From the NCBI GenBank assembly GCA_003435055.1, contig QUMM01000017.1, positions 1 to 64,000 on the forward strand: 64,000 nt of DNA, in the 5' to 3' direction. Each line of letters starts with the position of its first letter. Positions within the stretch are counted from its first letter, which is position 1. The translations under genes were made by a program, and so were the position numbers. Below are positions 30,453-39,242 of the stretch, one piece after another. Under the pieces are notes generated by a model. It was given only the letters and a program-made list of their open reading frames with translations. It was not told the DNA's origin and made no database searches. Source of the DNA: Lachnospiraceae bacterium OF09-6 (GTDB lineage Bacteria > Bacillota > Clostridia > Lachnospirales > Lachnospiraceae).

Positions 30453-30485
30453 AAAAAAATCCATCATCGCTTAAACGACCATGGA
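30453..30485. other. Hairpin with T run in the leader of the zinc-finger/polA genes
   Basis: TCCATGGTCG pairs imperfectly with CGATGATGGA, followed on the minus strand by seven T. It lies 35 bases before the zinc-finger gene, with no minus-strand gene upstream before the next terminator, so it could be an attenuator. The rest of the 325-base gap up to tRNA-Leu holds only the tRNA promoter. Confidence 0.35.
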
Positions 30486-30691
30486 CTTTTTCAATATCTC
30501 AATCATATCCTATTCTATTCCAAATTTCAATGTCAAAATTTCGCTGTCTGGTCTTCTTTCAATAACGATATATCTTTCTCCAGACTTCTGTTTTACTGCC
30601 TGCGCTTTTTAATAGTATACCATTTTCATTTATTTTTTCTATCTGGTTTACGGGCAAATTGTTTCGTGTTTCATTTTAAAAGAAAAATCAC

Positions 30692-30720
30692 TTGCAAATG
30701 TCATCCAGATATGTTAATAT
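30692..30720 (+). promoter_or_regulatory. tRNA-Leu promoter
   Basis: TTGCAA (30692-30697), a 17-bp spacer and TAATAT (30715-30720), 22 bases before the tRNA. Confidence 0.65.
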
Positions 30721-30742
30721 AATTTTCGGTCACAGACCTCAG

Positions 30743-30825
30743 GCCGGCGTGTCGGAATGGCAGACGAGGCAGACTCAAAATCTGTTGTGGGCAACCACGT
30801 GCGGGTTCAAGTCCCGCTGCCGGCA
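30743..30825 (+). tRNA. tRNA-Leu (anticodon CAA)
   Basis: The acceptor stem GCCGGCG pairs with TGCCGGC (one G-U), with discriminator A. The anticodon stem is GCAGA/TCTGT with loop CTCAAAA, giving anticodon CAA (UUG codons). A long variable arm (class II tRNA) and a T arm GCGGG-TTCAAGT-CCCGC are present. The CCA end is not encoded. Confidence 0.97.
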
Positions 30826-30849
30826 GTTAAAAATGATTCTGACAGTAGA

Positions 30850-30880
30850 AGATACATCAATATTTGATGTGTCTTTTTTT
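30850..30880 (+). terminator. Terminator after tRNA-Leu
   Basis: AGATACATCAA pairs with TTGATGTGTCT (one G-U), with a 3-nt loop and T7 tail. Confidence 0.85.
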
Positions 30881-30899
30881 ATAAATTTTAACCATGACA

Positions 30900-30938
30900 A
30901 AGGAACCAGACAACAGCTATACTGTCGTCTGGTTCCTT
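30900..30938 (-). terminator. Hairpin after the TRAP/URO-D-like operon
   Basis: A long stem (AAGGAACCAGACAACAG with CTGTCGTCTGGTTCCTT, one mismatch) about 45 bases past the stop of the URO-D-like gene, without a long T run. Confidence 0.6.
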
Positions 30939-30982
30939 GCCAAAACTGCTATATTTTATTAATAAGGAGAGAATAAACCGTA

Positions 30983-32107
30983 CTAGCAGTCTTCCCCACG
31001 TGGGTCTGTTTCCGGTTCACCCATCCATGCAGCGACGCAGACGCCAAGATGAACCATGCCTTTCAGATCGATGCCATGGCGGTCACAGCGTCTTGCTTCG
31101 AACTTCGGCATTCCAATGATCTGTACATCTTTATCAATCGTATTTGGATATATAATTTCATCCATTTTATTCATATCAGGCTGGGACATATTCATAGCAC
31201 TTAATCCCTTCAATTCTGCAAAAGATGGCATCAGATGATCTCCATGTCCGCAGAAATGTAATGCTCCGCCGTTGAATGCATCAAAGATTTTCTGATCTGC
31301 TTCCTGAAACAGATCTTCATACATACTTGCTGATATATTACAGGTGGAATCTTCACGGATCATAACTCCGCCTTTATAGGTAAGACCGTAATCAAAAGAA
31401 ATATCATTGTTGCAATATGGGAATTCTTCTTTCCATGCTTCGATATAACGAATAAAGGTATCAGTAACCACTTCGATCAAATCCATGATCGTATCTTCTT
31501 CATCAAACACCAGCAGATAGAAATCACTTCCAACCACCGCTTCTGAAATAGAACAAGGTCCCTGGCTGTCCGGAGCATAAATATGAAGATGCTTTTTCAG
31601 CTTTGGATAATCCTTTAACAGCTCTTCAAAGTGATGTCCGGCATCGATACTTTTCTGTCCCAGTGCAGTTCTGACTTCTGGTTTCTTTCCATTTTTGAAC
31701 TCTTCGATAACCTTAAGAATCTGCTCCCAACTCAGCTTCAGTGGTCCCGGCAGAGAGTTCTGCTCCAATGGCAGAGTCTTAATTTCACATCCAAACATAC
31801 TTGGAATCAGGCCGGTTCCAAAACTTGGGCGTACGGATAAAAGCTCTCCTTTTCCACTTTCCAGCTGGTCATTGCAGCGAAGCAGCTGCTGGTACAGCAT
31901 TTTATCATAATCATCCAGTGTCTCATTGAAATATACATTTGGCCATTCTACCCTGCTCGGTGCCGGCACACGTTTCGGCTCAAAATAGCTTCTGTCTTTC
32001 ATCTCTCTTCTGGCAAACCTGATGTAATCTTCCAGAAGTCTGTCTTCCTGCTCCATATCCAGTCTGCTTTCCAGATCATCCAGATAGGTCTTGATATTGA
32101 ATTCCAT
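30983..32107 (-). CDS. Uroporphyrinogen decarboxylase-fold protein, possible methyltransferase
   Basis: About 374 residues from the ATG after GGTGG. The late part has ALHFCGHGDHLMPSF, an HxC pair placed like the zinc ligands of MtaA/MtbA-type methyltransferases, which share the URO-D barrel. True haem-pathway URO-D has a different N-terminus (RxPVWxMRQAG) that is missing here. It ends an operon with a three-part TRAP transporter, so it probably acts on the imported compound, perhaps removing a methyl group. No corrinoid protein or activase is encoded nearby, so the acceptor is unknown. The fold assignment is moderate; the reaction is inferred. Confidence 0.6.
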   Translation of the reverse strand: MEFNIKTYLDDLESRLDMEQEDRLLEDYIRFARREMKDRSYFEPKRVPAPSRVEWPNVYFNETLDDYDKMLYQQLLRCNDQLESGKGELLSVRPSFGTGLIPSMFGCEIKTLPLEQNSLPGPLKLSWEQILKVIEEFKNGKKPEVRTALGQKSIDAGHHFEELLKDYPKLKKHLHIYAPDSQGPCSISEAVVGSDFYLLVFDEEDTIMDLIEVVTDTFIRYIEAWKEEFPYCNNDISFDYGLTYKGGVMIREDSTCNISASMYEDLFQEADQKIFDAFNGGALHFCGHGDHLMPSFAELKGLSAMNMSQPDMNKMDEIIYPNTIDKDVQIIGMPKFEARRCDRHGIDLKGMVHLGVCVAAWMGEPETDPRGEDC

Positions 32108-32323
32108 CGTTCCACCTTTCCTGCACATATAGCGTGCAATCCTCTTTTTTGTAGTTTTATTGTAACAATATTCGTTTTTTATTTTTTTGCAATATCATCA
32201 CTTTACTTTGCATTTTTCGTTTTTCAAATGTATTTTTTTCAAAATAATATGCCATAAATATTAGTATTTATGGCATATTTCAGAATCACTTTCCAGTCTA
32301 TACTTTTATACTATTTCATCACT

Positions 32324-33619
32324 TTAATATCCGCATAATGTCGGGATAATGAGTGTGATCTGTGGGATAAAACTGATCAGCATCAGTACAATCAACATAG
32401 CCGCATAGAACGGCAGGGTTGCTTTTACAATCTTTTCAATCTTTACTCCAGATACCGCAGATCCAATGAACAGGCAGGTTCCTACCGGCGGTGTCAGAAG
32501 TCCAATACCACAGTTCAGAATCATCATCACACCAAACTGTATCGCTCCGATACCGATGCTTTGCGCCAGTGGAAACAAAATTGGTGTTGCAATCAGAATG
32601 ATCGGCGCCATGTCCATGATACAGCCAAGCAACAGTAAAATCAGATTGATCAGCAGTGTGAGCAGGATTTTATTTGTAGTGATACTTGTGATCGCTGTTG
32701 CTGCCAGATCTGGTACATGCAGGTAAGTCAGACAGTAGCCGAAGATACTGGAAGTACCACAAAGGATCAGAACAATGGACAGCGTCTCAATACATTCTCC
32801 AAGAATTTTCCATACGCCCTTCCAGGTCAGTTCTTTATAAATCGCCAGACTGACAATCAGGCTGTAGATTACTGCAATTGCCGCAGATTCTGTAGCGGTA
32901 AACATACCCATGACAACGCCTACAACTACAATCAGAATTGCCAGCAGTGCCCAGATAGATTTTATCAGTTGACGGAAAAATACCTTTAACTGGAATCCGT
33001 CTCCTCTTGGATAATTTCGTTTCATGGAAATCACATAAGAGAAAACCATCAGTGAAATCGCCAGTAATGCTCCCGGCAGATAGCCTGCCATAAACAGTGC
33101 ACCAACAGATACTCCGCCCGCCGCTGTCGCATAAATCACCATATTATGGCTTGGCGGTACCAGAAGCCCTTCTACAGATGAGGTAATGGTGACTGCAGTG
33201 GAAAAGTCAGCATCGTATCCGGCATTTACCATCATTGGAATCATCAGTTTTCCAATAGACGCCGTATCTGCCGTTGCAGATCCGGAAATACCACCGAAGA
33301 AATAAGAAGCCACAATATTTACCATAGCAAGACCGCCATGCATCCAGCCTACCAGCGAATCCGCCAGTGCAATAATCTTATCCGAGATTCCTCCTGCACC
33401 CATCAGACAGCCCATGGTAATAAAAAACGGTACAGCCATTAAAGAGAAAGAATTCAGTCCCTTCACCATCTGCTGGCAGACATTCGTCAGCGGAAGTCCC
33501 AGATAAAGCAGACATGCGGTAGAGGCAATTCCTACTGCAAATGCAATCTGGATTCTCAGGAGGATCATCACCAGAAATAAGATAAGTAAAATCGCAATTG
33601 CTGTTGTATTTACTTCCAT
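32324..33619 (-). CDS. dctM: TRAP transporter large permease (DctM)
   Basis: A 431-residue protein with about twelve hydrophobic segments, matching the DctM family: GLNSFSLMAVPFFITMG, GISGSATADTASIGKLMIP and LLTPPVGTCLFIGSAV. It forms the channel that uses an ion gradient (usually Na+) to bring in organic acids delivered by the binding protein. It overlaps the small permease gene by one base and is followed after about 215 bases by the URO-D-like gene; that gap is AT-rich with a TATGCCATAAATA palindrome-like stretch. Confidence 0.95.
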   Translation of the reverse strand: MEVNTTAIAILLILFLVMILLRIQIAFAVGIASTACLLYLGLPLTNVCQQMVKGLNSFSLMAVPFFITMGCLMGAGGISDKIIALADSLVGWMHGGLAMVNIVASYFFGGISGSATADTASIGKLMIPMMVNAGYDADFSTAVTITSSVEGLLVPPSHNMVIYATAAGGVSVGALFMAGYLPGALLAISLMVFSYVISMKRNYPRGDGFQLKVFFRQLIKSIWALLAILIVVVGVVMGMFTATESAAIAVIYSLIVSLAIYKELTWKGVWKILGECIETLSIVLILCGTSSIFGYCLTYLHVPDLAATAITSITTNKILLTLLINLILLLLGCIMDMAPIILIATPILFPLAQSIGIGAIQFGVMMILNCGIGLLTPPVGTCLFIGSAVSGVKIEKIVKATLPFYAAMLIVLMLISFIPQITLIIPTLCGY

Positions 33620-34137
33620 TATTCGTTCACCTCCACTCCTCTGAAAGCCTGAATATGCTTATAAATAACTTCCAGTTCAAATAATGCAATGGCAATCCCT
33701 GAAAATGGAATTGGTGCGTACAGCCAGAACTTCGACAGCCATGGAAGGCTGACATAACCGCCTTTGCTTCCCAGCATGGATGCAAACGGGAATCCTACAA
33801 ACACCATCATCAGAGCAAACGCCAGAATCAGGAAATCCGCCACCAGATCCAATGTCTGACACAGCTTCTTTGGAAGATACATATCCAGGGATGTCATACG
33901 GATATGTGCCTGATTCCGAATAGCCAGTGAAGCACTTAAAAATGCCATATAAATCATACAGGTCAGTACAATTTCCTCACTCCATGCCGGATCAGAAATA
34001 AATGGAATGTACTTTCCAACATAGCGCCCCAGCACTGCATAGGAAGTAATGCAGACATCTGCAATCAGAAGCATCTTGCAAATGAACATGACTACCGCAT
34101 AGAGTCCGTCATAGAACTTTTTTATTTTGTTACTCAT
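33619..34137 (-). CDS. dctQ: TRAP transporter small permease (DctQ)
   Basis: 172 residues with four transmembrane segments and the DctQ pattern (YAVLGRYVGKYIPFISDPAWSEEI, AIRNQAHIRM). The start is taken as MSNKIKKFYDG after AGGAAATAAG; the longer frame begins inside the binding-protein gene. It pairs with DctM to form the membrane part of the transporter. It overlaps dctM by one base. Confidence 0.92.
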   Translation of the reverse strand: MSNKIKKFYDGLYAVVMFICKMLLIADVCITSYAVLGRYVGKYIPFISDPAWSEEIVLTCMIYMAFLSASLAIRNQAHIRMTSLDMYLPKKLCQTLDLVADFLILAFALMMVFVGFPFASMLGSKGGYVSLPWLSKFWLYAPIPFSGIAIALFELEVIYKHIQAFRGVEVNE

Positions 34138-34174
34138 TCTTATTTCCTCTTTCATGTATGAATATTCGATACCA

Positions 34175-35176
34175 TTATTTAGCTGTGTCAAGGATTGCCT
34201 GATAGGTATCTTCTACTCCAGAAGTAAACTGAGAAATAACATCTGCACATGCATCTCTCCAAGGTGTTTTATCTTCTACTTCTACAAAATTCACACCTTT
34301 TTCTTCCAGATCTGCCTTGCATTTTTCCTCTTCTTCTGCTGAAATCTTTGCACAATACTCTTCTGTCTGTTTTCCTGCTTCTTTCAGTGCTTCGATCTGA
34401 TCCTCTGACAGTTTATCCAGTGAAGAATCTGCAATTACTACAGATGCAATAGACATGGTATGTTCATCCAGAATCACATTTGGAGCCACTTCATTAAATG
34501 CGTTCGTTGCATAAGCAGCGATTGGCTGTTCAGCTCCATCTACTACTCCAGACTGAAGGCTGGTGTACAGTTCGTTGAAAGATACAACAGTTGGTGATGC
34601 TTTCAGCGCCTCTACCATGCCAGTCATGATCTGATCCTGGGATACACGGATCTTTTTGTCCGCCAGATCGTCTATTGTCTCTACCGGATCTTTAAAGAAG
34701 AAGCTTCGGAATCCATCTTCTATATAAAACAGGCCAGTTACTCCAAGTGCATTATCAGAAAGTTCCGCCAGAACCTCTTCTCCTACTTCAGAGTTTGCAA
34801 ATTTCCAGAAATGGTCACGGCTTTCGAAGACGAATGGAAGTCCCAGTAATGCCGATTTATTGCACTTGTAGTTACCAAATGCGTAGCTGGATACTCTGGC
34901 AATATCAACCGTTCCACTCATGGAAATCATGCCGTCCAACACATCACTTTCATTCCCCATTACGCCACTGGCCTGAATGTCAATCTTTACAGAGCCATTG
35001 GTCAGTTCTTCTACTTTATCCTTAAAAAAGGAAGCATACATACCATCTGTAGAATCCATAGAATTCAGTTCTGCATATACCAGTGTTACAGAATCATCTG
35101 CCAGCACGGTTGGTGCTCCCATAGCTGTTGCTAACATTCCTGCTCCTGCCAGTGTTGCTAAGATTTTTTTATTCAT
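34175..35176 (-). CDS. dctP: TRAP transporter solute-binding protein (DctP)
   Basis: A 333-residue secreted or lipid-free binding protein with a signal peptide ending near TVLA. It carries the family features GLPFVFESRDHFWKF, DKKIRVSQDQIM (the carboxylate-binding Arg region) and SLQSGVVDGAEQPI. It captures an organic acid outside the membrane and hands it to DctQM. It is the first gene of the operon. The substrate cannot be read from the sequence alone, although a conserved Arg implies a carboxylate. No lipobox Cys is visible. Confidence 0.93.
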   Translation of the reverse strand: MNKKILATLAGAGMLATAMGAPTVLADDSVTLVYAELNSMDSTDGMYASFFKDKVEELTNGSVKIDIQASGVMGNESDVLDGMISMSGTVDIARVSSYAFGNYKCNKSALLGLPFVFESRDHFWKFANSEVGEEVLAELSDNALGVTGLFYIEDGFRSFFFKDPVETIDDLADKKIRVSQDQIMTGMVEALKASPTVVSFNELYTSLQSGVVDGAEQPIAAYATNAFNEVAPNVILDEHTMSIASVVIADSSLDKLSEDQIEALKEAGKQTEEYCAKISAEEEEKCKADLEEKGVNFVEVEDKTPWRDACADVISQFTSGVEDTYQAILDTAK

Positions 35177-35367
35177 GTTTCATACCCTCCGCATTTTTTA
35201 CTTTCTATTTAAGATGGCTTTATTATATATTCATATTTACCTGTTTTTTTTACATTCTGTTTTCTTTTTATGACAAAATCATCAATTTGTGGTTATTATT
35301 TATATCTTTATCTGTCATTTTGTTGTTATTTAGACTGAGTACCGGCCAGCCATAATAAAGCTGATGA

Positions 35368-35396
35368 TTGAATTTCTTCTATTCTTCCATTATAAT
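35368..35396 (+). promoter_or_regulatory. Promoter of the AraC-family gene
   Basis: TTGAAT, a 17-bp spacer and TATAAT, ending about 57 bases before the regulator start. The divergent TRAP operon starts 276 bases to the left of the regulator, so operators in this gap could control both. Confidence 0.65.
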
Positions 35397-35452
35397 AATT
35401 ACGTATTACGGATCGATAAGACAAAAAACCAAACAGAGGTTGCGAGACTACT

Positions 35453-36346
35453 ATGAAAGACAGAAGCGTAGAATTTAAAGAAAATTTCCCGGATTATCTT
35501 TGTGTGAAACACAAAATTGCAGAACATACCGAAAAGCAGACTTTTCATCTTCATTCTCAGTTGGAAATTATTTTTACAATCTCCGATAATCTCGTATGTT
35601 TTTATGAAAATGCTGTTATCCGTATTCCGAAATATAGTTTTCTTTTGCTGAATACTATGTGTCTGCACTATGTAGACTCCCTGCCAAACTCCGGTGTCTG
35701 TGACCGTTATGTCATCACCTTTTCCTCTGAATTTCTGAAGGATATTCAATCTTCCGGTGTCAATCTGCTGGGATGTTTTCTGGAACCCGAAGCATCACAT
35801 ATTCTTTTGACTCCACCATCAGAATCTGTACCATGGATTCTACACCTTCTGGACGCCATGGAGACAGAAACGATGCATTCTTCTTTTCATGCATTGTCTG
35901 ATAATATTGATGAACGTTTCAGTACACTGACATTAAAATATCAGCTCGCCAGTCTGTTGACAGAACTGAACCGCCTGTACCTGAGTCATTTTCAGGTTGC
36001 CTCTTCCCTGAAACATCAGCGCTATTCCAGCTTAGTTTCCGATGTATGCAGCTACATTGAGCAAAACGTAGAGAACGAGATCTCTATCGAGGATCTGGCA
36101 CGGCGCTTTGCGGTGAGCAAGACTTTTCTTTATAATATCACCAGAGAATTTCTGAATCTTCCGCTTAGCGACTATATCTCTATGGTGCGGATCAATAAGG
36201 CAAAGTCCTATCTGGCCAATACAGATTATTCCATCGAGATCATCAGTCAGAAAGTTGGTTATTCCAGCATCAGTTCTTTTTCCAGATTTTTTAAGAATAA
36301 TGTTGGAATGTCGCCTTTAAAATATCGTAAAATCACAGAAACCTGA
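35453..36346 (+). CDS. AraC-family transcriptional regulator
   Basis: 297 residues. The N-terminal cupin-like part has HLHSQLEIIFTI and YVITFSSEFL (ligand binding). The C-terminal double helix-turn-helix carries ISIEDLARRFAVSKTFLYN and YSIEIISQKVGYSSISSFSR, ending in GMSPLKYRK. Such proteins usually activate a nearby catabolic operon when their ligand is bound. Divergent placement against the TRAP/URO-D-like operon makes that its likely target. The gene has its own promoter and terminator. Confidence 0.92.
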   Translation: MKDRSVEFKENFPDYLCVKHKIAEHTEKQTFHLHSQLEIIFTISDNLVCFYENAVIRIPKYSFLLLNTMCLHYVDSLPNSGVCDRYVITFSSEFLKDIQSSGVNLLGCFLEPEASHILLTPPSESVPWILHLLDAMETETMHSSFHALSDNIDERFSTLTLKYQLASLLTELNRLYLSHFQVASSLKHQRYSSLVSDVCSYIEQNVENEISIEDLARRFAVSKTFLYNITREFLNLPLSDYISMVRINKAKSYLANTDYSIEIISQKVGYSSISSFSRFFKNNVGMSPLKYRKITET

Positions 36347-36375
36347 TTTTATTTTCAGTCATCGATTTTAGAACG

Positions 36376-36424
36376 AAAAAGGTTATGGAACACTCAGTTT
36401 CGAGCGTCTCATAGCCTTTTTTTT
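36376..36424. terminator. Bidirectional terminator between araC-like and LTA-synthase-like genes
   Basis: AAAAAGGTTATG pairs with CATAGCCTTTTT (one G-U) around a 22-nt loop, with T8 on the plus side and A/T runs suited to both strands. Confidence 0.75.
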
Positions 36425-36429
36425 ATTTC

Positions 36430-38228
36430 TTATTCAAAAAATCCAGACAGCTTTCCGGTTTTGTCGCAAAGATGATTATATACCAGTTTATTGTAATTTT
36501 CTATCCACTCAGACTGAACATCTTTTTCCGGCTCCCGGTCTCCATCTGCTTCCATCACCATATTCGCTGTTATCACCGGCAACTCTGCCTGCATATCTTT
36601 TAAGAACTGCTGATAACCAGTAAGTCCAATTCCAGCCTTTTCCATCAGGAGTCCACTCAGATAATTCAGGCTGATATTCTCCACCTGCGTAGTATCCATA
36701 TCGTAGTTTGACCACATGATATACGGTACAATATAATTGTCAAAATATACATCCTGCGACTCATCCCGATCCAGGTCAAGTTCCCGTAAGATAACATTGG
36801 TGATATAATCCGAAGGCTGGTGATCCCCAAACATCAAAATAATAGTTGGCTCCTTCTGTTTTTCAAAATATTCCACCAGTTCTTTAAATGCCTCATCGCT
36901 CTTCTGAATCAACGTCAGATATTTTTCTGCCGCTCTTACCTGGGTTCCCTGATTCAGTTCATCGGTCAGATATACAGATTCCCTGAAGTCATCGGTATCC
37001 TTACTGTACCCCCCATGATTCTGCATGGTTACTTCAAATGCAAACAGCTTCTCGTCTGCACCTTTTTCCTCATACAGATCGATAATTTTCTGAAATGCAG
37101 ATTCATCACTGATATAGTTCCGGATCTTCTTCGGTGCTGTAAATGCATCCTTAAAAATCATATTGTCAAATCCGAGCAATGGGTACACTGTATTCCGATT
37201 CCATCCGCTTCCATAATATGGATGGATCGCTGTAGTAGTATAGCCGAGTTCTCCCAGCCGGGAGGCCAGACTTGGAATCTTGCTCTTTACATACTGCTGA
37301 TATGGCACACTTCCCGTCGCATAAATGCCATAGAATCTCCGGTAAGAAATTCGAACTCGGAATTCGCTGTATTCCCGCCTTTTACTGATACATACGCATG
37401 CCCCTTCAGCACATTTTTATCCAGAGAATGGATGAATGGCATATCATCTTCACTGGCATGAAAATCACCAAATACGGACAGATCCGAAAATGCTTCATTC
37501 ATAATCACAATGATATTCGGCAAGTCCTTCTTTGCAGTTGTCGTCTCCTGCGTCTGGTAGCTCTGTGCAACCTCCTCTGCTGCTTTTGTAGAATAACCTT
37601 CCGGTTTTTCTACTTTCATAAAACGGATATTTCCTGCAAAACCAGCCAGGAGGCCATTATTTCGATACAATACATTTGGCGTAAATAAGGTAGTATCCAG
37701 CCCCACTGTCTCAATCACCGCATCACTTCCCACTGCTTTTACGTATCCAAATACACAACATATCGAAAGTGCCAGTCCCGCAAGTCGAATGCGAAGCTTC
37801 TTCACTTTTCCCGGCAACACTCTGCCAGGTACTGTCAGAACCAGAAATCCCAGCACCACCCCGATCAGTTTTCCTGTAATATCAATATTATAATTATCTG
37901 CCACTGATACTGCTGTACGAATCGAATAGATATCCCATGGTACAATCGGTGAAGACCGGAAACACACCACACAGTAATTAGCCAGACCGCAGCACATAAA
38001 AAGCAGCGTGGCAAAAGTATAACCTCCTGCCACACCGCCAAATAGGAAGGTTCCAAGCAGATAAATCAGGTAGTAGCCCACCAGATTTAAGATGAAAATT
38101 GGTGGTGTCAGATCCCATGGCACATGAGTATAACTCTCCATCAACATCAGTGCTGCCACCGGAATTGCCAACATCAGCACGGTCATCAGTGCCTTTGATT
38201 TTATCTTATAACGAAAAATTTTCTTCAT
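36430..38228 (-). CDS. LTA synthase/sulfatase family membrane protein (frameshifted)
   Basis: 599 residues after adding one base. Five N-terminal transmembrane helices are followed by an extracellular sulfatase-fold domain: NIIVIMNEAFSDLSVFG, then GGNTANSEFEFLTG with the predicted nucleophile Thr, HNHGGYS-like QNHGGYSKD, and MFGDHQPS. The frame breaks at about 37319 and one C restores SMAFMPTGSVPYQQYV. Family members move glycerol phosphate from phosphatidylglycerol onto lipoteichoic acid or modify surface polymers. Since the gene stands alone, the precise polymer is not known. A rhomboid-like gene lies 26 bases upstream. Confidence 0.85.
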
Positions 38229-38254
38229 AATACTTCCTTCTTGTATTCCTTATA

Positions 38255-39106
38255 TTAATGTCTTCGTATATGCTCATGGGTAAACAGATGATCCTGACAA
38301 TACTCATAGTTTCCCTCACATTTGGAACAGAAACGAAACTCCAGATTGTCTCCGTCCAGCTCCGTTCTTCCGCATACCGCACATTTATGTCTGGTGATAG
38401 TGCCATCTGCATTCTTATGTTCCGTCTTACGTCCCTGATTCATAGCCTTCTGATAATCCCATTTTCGTTTCTGATTCTGATAGGAATATCGCTTGAGATT
38501 CCGGGTACCGATAAAATATACAATAAAGTTCAGCATGGACATCACCATCATGATCTTATAAATCCAGCTGCTGGCAAAGAAATTCAATACAAGAATCACT
38601 GCATAGAAAATACCCAGCCACTTCATCTTAATCGGAATCAGAAAATAAAGCATCACCTGCGTATCAGGATAGGTTGCCGCAAAGGCCAGGAAAATCGAAA
38701 GATTTACATAATAGGTGGTGAACAGGGTTCCAAACATCACATTTCCCCCAAGGATGCCATAAAGAATAAAGGCTCCCACAACCATAGCCAGCACCCCACC
38801 GAAAATATAAACATTATAGCGGAAAGAACCCCAGGTCCGTTCCAGCGTATTTCCTACTGAATAATAGAAAAACAGCATAATAATGGTAAACAGATCCAGT
38901 GAAGATGGCGGCACAAGCAGCCATGTCACAACACGCCACACCTGACCATGGAGAATATAATATGGTTCCAGTGTCAGATAATTGAAAATATCTGGCGTAA
39001 ACACTTCCATCAGATAGCCCGCCACATAAAAGGCAATGATGTAAGCTGACAGATTACGCACTGCATATCTTCCGAACTTTCGTTCCATTTTGTTTAAAAA
39101 CTTCAT
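38255..39106 (-). CDS. Rhomboid-like membrane protein with C-terminal zinc ribbon
   Basis: 283 residues from the ATG after AAGGAG. About six transmembrane segments show a rhomboid-like layout (HGQVWRVVTWLLVPPS, GNTLERTWGSFRYN). The catalytic GxSG and the paired His of active rhomboid proteases are not visible, so it is probably inactive as a protease (pseudorhomboid or derlin-like). The cytoplasmic tail has a Cys-rich ribbon: CAVCGR, then CSKCEGNYEYC and several His. It is co-directional with the LTA-synthase-like gene and may share a transcript with it. Confidence 0.7.
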   Translation of the reverse strand: MKFLNKMERKFGRYAVRNLSAYIIAFYVAGYLMEVFTPDIFNYLTLEPYYILHGQVWRVVTWLLVPPSSLDLFTIIMLFFYYSVGNTLERTWGSFRYNVYIFGGVLAMVVGAFILYGILGGNVMFGTLFTTYYVNLSIFLAFAATYPDTQVMLYFLIPIKMKWLGIFYAVILVLNFFASSWIYKIMMVMSMLNFIVYFIGTRNLKRYSYQNQKRKWDYQKAMNQGRKTEHKNADGTITRHKCAVCGRTELDGDNLEFRFCSKCEGNYEYCQDHLFTHEHIRRH

Positions 39107-39183
39107 CTGTGAACTCCTTTTCTTCAAACTTCTACGTCACATTATAGATTTTTCCTATTTGTTTGTCAACGAAACGAACCTAC

Positions 39184-39212
39184 TTTACAATTATTTCATA
39201 ATTCGTTATACT
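39184..39212 (+). promoter_or_regulatory. Promoter of aroC
   Basis: TTTACA, a 17-bp spacer and TATACT, 30 bases before the aroC start. Confidence 0.7.
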
Positions 39213-39242
39213 AAAAAAGATTGAAAAAATAAGGAGGCTTTT

